Shown here: piece after piece, positions 23,141 through 29,183 of the stretch | How positions within the stretch are numbered: the stretch's first letter is position 1 | How the letters are laid out: each line of letters begins with the position of its first letter | Source: Mangrovibacterium marinum | GTDB lineage: Bacteria > Bacteroidota > Bacteroidia > Bacteroidales > Prolixibacteraceae | Direction: 5' to 3' | NCBI RefSeq assembly: GCF_003046625.1 | Contig: NZ_QAAD01000031.1 | Span: 1-33,426 of the forward strand | Length of the DNA: 33,426 bases | Made by a program: the position numbers and the translations under genes | Notes under the pieces: model-generated | Told to the model about the DNA's origin: nothing | The model's input: the letters and a program-made list of their open reading frames with translations, nothing else | Databases searched by the model: none

Positions 23141-24199
23141 TTAATCTATAATTTTTACTTTCGCCGATTCGTAAAGGTTAATGGTTCCCGATACTACATA
23201 AATCTGGTTTAGATTTAAACCATCGATGATTTCAACACTGCTACCCAATGTTTTATTTATTTTAACCTCTTGTTCTACCAGCTCATTGTTTTCAACAATA
23301 TACATCGAAGCATTTTGCAAGGAACCCGAAATAGCATTTCTGTCAACAATAATTGCTTTGGGCTGAGTTTTTTCGATAGTTGCTTCTGCAAACATTCCTG
23401 CTTTCAGATAGTTGTTTTCGTCAATAGAAATTTCAATGGCAAACCGACTGTTTGACAGTGCTTTTTCAGCGATATTTGTAATGCTTCCCGTAAAACAGTT
23501 GTTTGGATACTCATCTACTTTTAAAGTAACAATATCTCCGCTTTCTATTGACAAAACATCCTTGCTATTAACCTCAGTGGTAATAATCAGATTGTTTTTA
23601 CTAATAATGTTGCACAGTTTAACACTTCCCGAAATAAGCATTCCTTCTTCGTAATAGCTATCGTTAATAAAACCCGATACAGGAGAAGTAACTTTAGTGT
23701 CGTTGAGCATTTTTGTAATTCTTGCAAGCTCAGCTTTCGATTGTGTATATTTTAAAGTAATATCTTCGAGATTTTTTTGAGTTACAGCATTGTTTTCAAC
23801 CAACTTTTTCATTCTTTCGTAGTCAAGTTTGCTGTGCTCGTAATTTGTTTTTGCAAGTTCGTATTGCTCTTTCAATACTGAATTATCTATTTCAAGAATA
23901 GTTTCGCCTTTGTTTACCCAGCTGCCTTTTTCCTTGTATATTTTAATAATTCGTCCTTGTGTTTCGGCAAAAAGAAACAAATCGGTTTTATTTTTTATTG
24001 CTCCTGACATCTCGATATTTTGGATGTAATTTGCAGCCTTTACCGTGTCAACTTTTACAGGTATGGCAGTTGCTTTTACATTAGCAAGTTCCGCTTCTGC
24101 TTTATTTTTTTCCTTGTTTGCTTTTAATTTCCAACAAATTGCTGTTATTACCAGTAATATGATGAATGCGGGCAAAATATGTTTTATTATCTTTTTCAT
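23141..24199 (-). CDS. RND periplasmic adaptor (membrane fusion protein)
   Basis: 352 residues. It begins with an uncleaved or signal-anchor hydrophobic segment (about 6-25: ILPAFIILLVITAICW). The lipoyl/barrel-sandwich halves are QGRIIKIYKEKGSWVNKGETILEID and TSPVSGFINDSYYEEGM (quoted loosely), separated by a coiled-coil hairpin at about 110-165. Beta-barrel and membrane-proximal domains follow. It connects the pump of this operon to the TolC-like factor encoded just upstream (12-base gap). Unlike the c2 adaptor it has no His-rich insertion, which fits a non-metal substrate. Confidence 0.92.
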   Translation of the reverse strand: MKKIIKHILPAFIILLVITAICWKLKANKEKNKAEAELANVKATAIPVKVDTVKAANYIQNIEMSGAIKNKTDLFLFAETQGRIIKIYKEKGSWVNKGETILEIDNSVLKEQYELAKTNYEHSKLDYERMKKLVENNAVTQKNLEDITLKYTQSKAELARITKMLNDTKVTSPVSGFINDSYYEEGMLISGSVKLCNIISKNNLIITTEVNSKDVLSIESGDIVTLKVDEYPNNCFTGSITNIAEKALSNSRFAIEISIDENNYLKAGMFAEATIEKTQPKAIIVDRNAISGSLQNASMYIVENNELVEQEVKINKTLGSSVEIIDGLNLNQIYVVSGTINLYESAKVKIID

Positions 24200-24211
24200 C
24201 TTATTAAAAAT

Positions 24212-25540
24212 TTATTTATTCGTTAAAGTATTTAAATTGCAATTCGATTTTAACACATCGAGCTCGGCCATGAAGAGTTCTAATAAGCTTTTTGTGTAAC
24301 TTAATTTAGCATTGCTTAAGTCTGAAGTTGAGATTAATAATTCAGTTAGGGGGAGTAATCCTTCTTCGTATTTAAGCGATGAAACATTATAGATATCATC
24401 GGTTTGTTTTATGTTGTCGAACTGAATTTCACAGTTTTCTTTTAGTGAAAAGTATTTATTTAATGTTTGTTGTCGTTCTTGATTAAAGTTTTGTGTTGCT
24501 TGTTCAATGTTCTTTTCTACAATTTGAGAATTGAGCTTCGATTGTTGCACTTTTGCTTTGTTTCTGCCACCCGAAAAAATGGGTATTGTCATTTTAAGAC
24601 CTACAAGCGAAATGTTATTCCAATCGTTAACTTTGAACACATCGGCAAAATCGTTCTGTTGAACATTATAGGCATACGAAGCATAAAGCAATGTAGTTGG
24701 GCGGTAAGCTGCTTTTGATTTTTTTATCTGAAGATTTTGTATTTCAAGTTGCTTTTCAAGAATTTGAATATCGGTACTTTTTACAGAATCTATCAATCCA
24801 ATTTTCTGATTGTTTTGATTGAATTCAATATCTAAATTGGGCTCAGGAAATGGATAGTCTTCATTGCCTATTAGTAATCTTATCCTGTTTTTCTGCTCAA
24901 ATAACGATGCTTCTATTAGGTTAACTTGTTTCTCCAAATCATTAATTTTTACAACAATTCGGTTTGTGTCGGTTGGCAAAGCCATATCGTTATTTACCAG
25001 ATTCGCAGCAATTCTTTTATTTTCTTTTAATATCTCAATATTTTCTTTTATAATTTTTAAGCTCTCCAAACTTGCTAAATAATAATAATATGAGTAGCTC
25101 ACCTGATAGATTACATCTTCTTCAGTTTTAATTTTTAAAAGTTTGTATAATTCCGTTGACTCTTTTGCTGTTTTTAAATCGGTAAGCAATGAAATATTTG
25201 GTATTAAATATGATGCGCTAATACCGACATCGCCATTGTTGGGTCTTCCCATGTGTGTTTCAATATCACTGGGAGCACCAAGCATTTCTCCCGGAAGAAT
25301 CACAGTGGGCAATTCAATATAATGCTTTGCTTCAATTGCTCCTGATAATTGAGGAAGTGTATAGGACTGAACTTGTTTAACTTGCTGTTCACTGTTAGCA
25401 ATATCTAATTCTGCTTTTTGGATTTCGTAATTATTTTCAAGGGCCATCCGGAGCAGTTCTTTATGAACATCATCTACTTGTGAATAAAGAACACCTGTAA
25501 AGAGTAGCCCATTAATCAATATTAAAAACAATTTCTTCAT
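24212..25540 (-). CDS. TolC-family outer-membrane efflux protein
   Basis: 442 residues from the ATG at 25540 (MKKLFLILINGLLFTG), which has GAGAAG just upstream; a GTG three codons earlier is less likely. A signal peptide (about 1-20, ending YSQ) precedes two outer-membrane efflux repeats: the first with ALENNYEIQKAELDIANSEQ, the second with KTAYRP-like helices and LKYEEGLLPLTELL. It forms the trimeric exit duct of this pump. It is the first gene of the four-gene structural operon, with a 174-base intergenic region to the AraC-type regulator upstream. Confidence 0.92.
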   Translation of the reverse strand: MKKLFLILINGLLFTGVLYSQVDDVHKELLRMALENNYEIQKAELDIANSEQQVKQVQSYTLPQLSGAIEAKHYIELPTVILPGEMLGAPSDIETHMGRPNNGDVGISASYLIPNISLLTDLKTAKESTELYKLLKIKTEEDVIYQVSYSYYYYLASLESLKIIKENIEILKENKRIAANLVNNDMALPTDTNRIVVKINDLEKQVNLIEASLFEQKNRIRLLIGNEDYPFPEPNLDIEFNQNNQKIGLIDSVKSTDIQILEKQLEIQNLQIKKSKAAYRPTTLLYASYAYNVQQNDFADVFKVNDWNNISLVGLKMTIPIFSGGRNKAKVQQSKLNSQIVEKNIEQATQNFNQERQQTLNKYFSLKENCEIQFDNIKQTDDIYNVSSLKYEEGLLPLTELLISTSDLSNAKLSYTKSLLELFMAELDVLKSNCNLNTLTNK

Positions 25541-25609
25541 GCTTCTCACTTTTTAAAATTTACTGAGAGCAAAGAAACTGCAATACAATAGTAACTACGA
25601 CCTAACTAC

Positions 25610-25640
25610 AAAGGACGTACTATTTACAAGTTCGACCTTT
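25610..25640. promoter_or_regulatory. Inverted repeat upstream of the efflux operon, candidate operator
   Basis: AAAGGACGTA (25610-25619) and TTCGACCTTT (25631-25640) form an imperfect inverted repeat (8 of 10). Next to it on the minus strand GTAGTTA is repeated twice, separated by GGTC. It sits between the regulator gene and the start of the outer-membrane factor gene, where an AraC-type activator would bind. No clear TAnnTTTG box was identified. Confidence 0.35.
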
Positions 25641-25714
25641 AAAGCAGCGACATATAAAATACAGATATACTGATACATAAGTTGTGATAGTTGAATTGCA
25701 TTTTTTTACGAAGA

Positions 25715-26833
25715 CTATCCGGAAGCTAGCTCTTTTCGATATTCGGAAGGTGTTTTTCCTGTAAATTTTTTGAAAAAAGTGTTGAATGATGACTTGGAAT
25801 TGAATCCTGCCTCAAATGCAATGGCTATAATACTCCAATTTTTATATTTTTCTTCTTTAAACAAACGGATTACTTCGTTGGCACGAAACTCATTCACGAA
25901 TGTATAAAGGTTTTTATTCAATTGTTCATTTAAAATCTGGGTAATATAATGTTGCTGTATGCCTGTGTGTTGCGATATTTCTTTTAAATTTACTTCGGGA
26001 TTTAACCACAATTTCTCTACTTGCATCAATTTTGTGATTGTTTGGGCATACTTTACAGCATCGTTTCTTTTTAATCCTGACTTTTGATACGATTCTTTTG
26101 GCTTATCATCTTCAACTTCTTCTTTTTGAGCTAAAAGTCTGGGCTGAACATAACCTCGAAAACTTATTACATAAATAAAAAAAGTATAAACAGGTATTAG
26201 GATATTTGACATCTTGAAATCAATTCCAACGACTTTATTGAAACCATTTATTATAATGGCCAGAAAATAATATGAGTAAAAAATAAGTACCAGTGTCCAT
26301 AGCCATTTTAAACTTACATTAGTATTATGGAAAGAATATAAATTATCGACGATTTTACGATATTGGTTCAACTGGCGAATAGTTATGTAACCATATATAG
26401 CAAAAGTAGATATAGAAATAATTCCAAATAAGATAAGCAATAATCCTATATCACCATCAGAGTATAACAAAGCCGAAAACTTCGGATTGTAATAAGATAA
26501 GAACAAAACATAAAAACTGATAAACACAAAAGGTAAAAAATGAACCAAATCGAATGGTTTGAATTTGTCAACTCCGGATATTAAATATTTCACATACAAA
26601 TATAAAAATGATGGAAACGACAATGTAATTATAGCTCCTCTACCAATAAGATCGAATTCAAACTGGTCTTGAAAATCAATATTGATTAGTTTCATTATAA
26701 AAGAACACATTACAAAAATTAACCAGGCAGAAAGCAGCTTGTCGGTTATATTAAGTGGTCTTTTTGTAACAACAATTAATATGGCAGCAAACAAGGTTTG
26801 TGCAATATTTATATGTAAGAAAGCATCTAACAA
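25715..26833 (-). CDS. Membrane-bound AraC-family transcriptional regulator of the c7 efflux operon
   Basis: 372 residues. The N-terminal 230 residues contain about six or seven hydrophobic segments; the C-terminal 105 residues are an AraC/XylS double helix-turn-helix (NLKEISQHTGIQQHYITQIL, then WSIIAIAFEAGFNSKSSFN and FKKFTGKTPSEYR). Such membrane-sensor AraC proteins are common in Bacteroidota. No ATG fits: the best start is TTG at 26833, the first in-frame ATG being about 40 codons later inside a membrane segment. It is upstream of, and in the same direction as, the tripartite efflux genes, so it most likely controls them in response to a membrane or extracellular signal. Confidence 0.88.
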   Translation of the reverse strand: MLDAFLHINIAQTLFAAILIVVTKRPLNITDKLLSAWLIFVMCSFIMKLINIDFQDQFEFDLIGRGAIITLSFPSFLYLYVKYLISGVDKFKPFDLVHFLPFVFISFYVLFLSYYNPKFSALLYSDGDIGLLLILFGIISISTFAIYGYITIRQLNQYRKIVDNLYSFHNTNVSLKWLWTLVLIFYSYYFLAIIINGFNKVVGIDFKMSNILIPVYTFFIYVISFRGYVQPRLLAQKEEVEDDKPKESYQKSGLKRNDAVKYAQTITKLMQVEKLWLNPEVNLKEISQHTGIQQHYITQILNEQLNKNLYTFVNEFRANEVIRLFKEEKYKNWSIIAIAFEAGFNSKSSFNTFFKKFTGKTPSEYRKELASG

Positions 26834-26850
26834 AACATTTGAATTTTACA

Positions 26851-26881
26851 TAAAGATATAATTAATCTAAAAGTAACAATA
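26851..26881 (-). promoter_or_regulatory. Candidate promoter of the AraC-type regulator
   Basis: On the minus strand TATTG, 18 bases, then TATCTTTA (complement 26851-26858), one base off TAnnTTTG. The start codon at 26833 would leave a very short leader, consistent with the absence of a clear ribosome binding site. Confidence 0.4.
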
Positions 26882-26963
26882 GATGAGAAATTTATTTTAA
26901 AACCGGATAATCATAAAAAAGAAGAATTGCTATCAAATTAGCAGCGGTGCGTTGGCAAAAAAA

Positions 26964-27022
26964 CAACTCTTTTGTAAACTTTGGTTTGCAGAGCTGGCTT
27001 GCTACGGTTTGCAAATGTGTTG
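26964..27022 (+). repeat. Nested payload hairpin II-6
   Basis: Outer CAAC/GTTG, internal loop TCTT against ATGT, inner TTGTAAAC/GTTTGCAA (one G.T pair), apex around GAGCtggCTTGC. It lies about 130 bases upstream of the AraC-type regulator start. Confidence 0.72.
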
Positions 27023-27199
27023 TTTTGTGGGCGGGGTTTCCTTTTTCTTTGTGTGGGGGGAGAAAAAAACAAAATAAATTCCCCTCAAACTGCACCGCCC
27101 TGTCAACGGAGCACCAATCCAATCAATCCGTTTTTTGTAATTATTTCAATCTTTTTTATTGTATTAATGTATCGTATCGGTTTTACACTTGCATACAAC
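27023..27199. other. c7 leader: conserved cassette frame, no gene
   Basis: No gene. From about 27055 it shares long identical runs with the c5 leader (GGGGGGAGAAAAAAACAAAA, CTGTCAACGGAGCACCA) down to the cassette start core GCATACAAC at 27191-27199. c5 has GCTTACAAC at the same place, and the far ends of both cassettes carry the matching change (GTTGTATGC versus GTTGTAAGC). Confidence 0.65.
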
Positions 27200-27268
27200 T
27201 CTGTTGTCTGTCCACCAAAGTTATCTTATAAATGATTATTTCATACAATATGTGGAACTTTATTTCTC
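27200..27268. other. Junction between the first cassette and the recombinase gene (attI-like candidate)
   Basis: The cassette frame similarity ends exactly at the core GCATACAAC. The next bases make ACAAC-tct-GTTGT (27195-27207), a tiny hairpin that would be left if the inside of a boundary palindrome were deleted, or a minimal primary site. About 60 AT-rich bases separate it from the recombinase stop codon. If the array is an integron-like system, this is where an attI-type site should be; that is inference. Confidence 0.35.
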
Positions 27269-28429
27269 TTATAAATCAAGTTCATCGAAAGGATTTTTAA
27301 TGTTTTGAAGGCTTTGCGTACTCACGTGGGTGTAGATTTCGGTTGTTACGGACGACTTATGGCCGAGCAGTTCCTGTATGTAGCGCAGATCGGTGCCATT
27401 TTCCAGCAAATGCGTGGCAATACTGTGTCGTAAACAGTGGATGGTGTACGGCTTGTTTATTTCGGCCTTCAACATAGCCTTCTCGAAAACTTTTTGCAGG
27501 CTCGAGGCTGTTAATGCTTTGCCCGGATATTGACCTTCAATCAGGTATTGTTTAGGCCGGTGCTCGAGGTAATAAGTTCGAAGTTTATGCAAGGTTCGTT
27601 CACTGAGTGGAATCATGCGGTCTTTTTTCCCTTTGGAGTTAATGACCGAAAGTGTTTTCCGTTTCGAATCCAGATGTTCGAGTTTTAGGTTAATCAGTTC
27701 GCTTCGTCTCAAACCACAGGAATAAATCATCATCATCGCCATTTTGTGTTTGGGATTGCTGATCACGCGAAAAAACTTCTCCAAATCGGGCTTGCTGAAT
27801 ACCTTGGGCAGGGGACTGGATTTTAAGGGTCGTTCAATTTCGTCGATATTTAGCAAGCGTTGTTGCGTTTTTTGGTAAAACAGTTTCAGGGCGCTCACCG
27901 TTTGATTCTGAAAAGTGGCACTCAAGCCGTTCTTTAGTATGAAATCGTTGTTAAATCGGGTAATGTCGTGGTGCGAAATGCTTTCGGGTTCTTTGTTGGC
28001 ATAGTATCCAAAGAAAATTTCCAGCTGGTGCATATAGCTGTTGATCGTATTGGTGGCATAGCGCTTTTGAACCATCCATTGTTTAAACGACTGAAGCTGT
28101 TTTTGACGATCCGGAGTTAAAGCGGCTTTGAGAGCCCGCAGGTTATAGGGAGCCTTGGCGGCACCGGACTCCGCATCAACCGGCTTCTTCGTGTCGGTCT
28201 TCAAGGCTTCATAATCAACCCAGGCCTTGCCCCGGAAAAGCTCAAAAAAACGGTGCAGCACAAAATGCTCCCTGGGCAGATACCAAGCTTCCATTGTCCG
28301 GCTCCAGCGTGCATGGTCCAATTGCTTCACCTGATGAACGAGCTCCGGGTCCCAGGCAAAATCGATTCGTACAACCGGCTGCTTCCGGTGCATCGAGTAG
28401 GTCAGTTTAATATTTCGCTGTTCCGTCAT
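27269..28429 (-). CDS. Tyrosine recombinase (XerC/D-like, of the kind paired with IS91 elements)
   Basis: 386 residues from the ATG at 28429 (MTEQRNIKLTYSM). Residues 1-80 are an extra N-terminal domain with ARWSRTMEAWYLP, then a SAM-like core-binding domain (about 105-195). The catalytic domain has R241 (SCGLRRSE), Lys in NSKGKKDR, H331-x2-R334 (HCLRHSIATH), H357 (LLGHKSS) and the nucleophile Y366 (TEIYTH); it ends IKNPFDELDL. The insertion that marks integron integrases (IntI) between the second and third catalytic boxes is absent. Some IS91-type elements are known to carry such a recombinase upstream of the transposase. It is transcribed towards the cassettes and in their direction. Intact and probably active. 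Confidence 0.9.
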   Translation of the reverse strand: MTEQRNIKLTYSMHRKQPVVRIDFAWDPELVHQVKQLDHARWSRTMEAWYLPREHFVLHRFFELFRGKAWVDYEALKTDTKKPVDAESGAAKAPYNLRALKAALTPDRQKQLQSFKQWMVQKRYATNTINSYMHQLEIFFGYYANKEPESISHHDITRFNNDFILKNGLSATFQNQTVSALKLFYQKTQQRLLNIDEIERPLKSSPLPKVFSKPDLEKFFRVISNPKHKMAMMMIYSCGLRRSELINLKLEHLDSKRKTLSVINSKGKKDRMIPLSERTLHKLRTYYLEHRPKQYLIEGQYPGKALTASSLQKVFEKAMLKAEINKPYTIHCLRHSIATHLLENGTDLRYIQELLGHKSSVTTEIYTHVSTQSLQNIKNPFDELDL

Positions 28430-28720
28430 TCGGTGGCTGGCTGTTTTCAACCTTCAATTTACAAAATTTTGAGAAGTCGAACGCTACAAAAATGATATTT
28501 AGGCATGGTGACAACAGCTCGGACTTAAGCTTGCTTTGGGTATGGGGCGGGGAGCGAAACAACCGGAATTTCGTCGGAGCAAAGCAGGGGTTTCTGTAAG
28601 GTTTCTGTATGCTTTCTGTAAGCTTACTGTATCCTTTGATATAGAAAGCTAGTAGAAAGTCCAGAGTAGAATAGTAGAAAGTTCGGCCTTTGCATGTAGC
28701 AAGCCCGTCGCAGATGGCGG
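28430..28720. other. Gene-free stretch with short direct repeats
   Basis: No gene. At 28589-28633 an 11-base motif with TTTCTGTA recurs (TTTCTGTAAGG, TTTCTGTATGC, TTTCTGTAAGC, TTACTGTATCC). At 28639-28683 GTAGAAAGT-type units recur. The recombinase promoter should lie around 28440-28510; CATTTTTG on the minus strand is one base off TAnnTTTG. Confidence 0.45.
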
Positions 28721-28834
28721 GATTGAAGGATTGAAGGATTGATGGATTGACGGATTACTGGACTACTGGATTGATGGATTGATGACTCACTACTCACTAC
28801 TCACTACTCACGACTCCTGTCTCACGACTCACTA
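28721..28834. repeat. Composite tandem repeat, first block (8-bp then 7-bp units)
   Basis: Eight 8-bp units of the type GATTGAAG/GATTGATG/GATTACTG (28721-28784), one A, then seven 7-bp units of the type CTCACTA/CTCACGA (28786-28834), running on into degraded CTGATCA-like units. Confidence 0.85.
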
Positions 28835-28865
28835 CTGATCACTGACCACTGGACTTCCGGATCCT

Positions 28866-28950
28866 CTCTCTGCGTCTTCTCCGCGTTCTTGGCGTTTCCG
28901 TATTGGTTTAACCGCAAAGTTCGCTAAGAAGGCGCAAAGCACGCAAAGAA
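28866..28950. repeat. Imperfect palindrome between the two tandem blocks
   Basis: TCTCTGCGTCTTCTCCGCG...TTCTTGGCG on the left faces CGCTAAGAAGGCGC...ACGCAAAGA on the right. I recall similar CGCAAAG-rich palindromes between genes of several environmental Bacteroidota, so this looks like a dispersed intergenic repeat rather than a terminator for one gene. Confidence 0.6.
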
Positions 28951-28977
28951 TGACTCCAGTCTCCCAACTGATCACCG

Positions 28978-29170
28978 AATTGACGGATTGAAGGATTGAC
29001 GGATAGCCGGATAGCCGGATTGTCGGATTACTGGATTACTGGACTACTGGATTGAAGACTCACTACTCCCGACTCCCGACTCCCGACTCACGACTCATGA
29101 CTCACGACTCACGTCTCACGTCTCACGACTCCTGTCTCACGACTCACGACTCATGACTCACGTCTCACGA
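28978..29170. repeat. Composite tandem repeat, second block (8-bp then 7-bp units)
   Basis: Ten 8-bp units (AATTGACG, GATTGAAG, GATTGACG, GATAGCCG and so on, 28978-29057), one A, then sixteen 7-bp units CTCACGA/CTCCCGA/CTCATGA/CTCACGT (29059-29170). The same order, same unit lengths and same single A joint as in the first block. It ends 13 bases before the stop codon of the ABC-F gene. Confidence 0.85.
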
Positions 29171-29183
29171 CTGATCCCTGGTA

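Larger units (their letters stand above)
413..27199 (-). mobile_element. Integron-like array of seven gene cassettes
   Basis: Seven segments are separated by imperfect palindromes (listed separately). In the minus-strand sense each segment starts with GTT plus variable bases and ends with the reverse complement of that same start. c1 471-1041: GTTAGCGGTA/TACCGCTAAC. c2 1159-12558: GTTAGCAAC/TTGCTAAC. c3 12675-13848: GTTGGGGTTA/TAACCCCAAC. c4 13966-14591: GTTACAGCCT/AGGCTGTAAC. c5 14710-18669: GTTGTAAGC/GCTTACAAC. c6 18789-19265: GTTAGCAGCC/GGCTGCTAAC. c7 19384-27199: GTTGTATGC/GCATACAAC. In known integrons the first bases of a cassette complement the first bases of its own attC in the same way, because the circular cassette carries a single site. 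All credible cassette genes are on the minus strand. That the array is an integron is inference; the repeats and complementarity are seen directly. Confidence 0.7.

Noticed and set aside
28786-29170. 7-bp CTCACGA units as a CRISPR or binding-site array
   Set aside because: The units are too short and contiguous; it is a simple tandem repeat.
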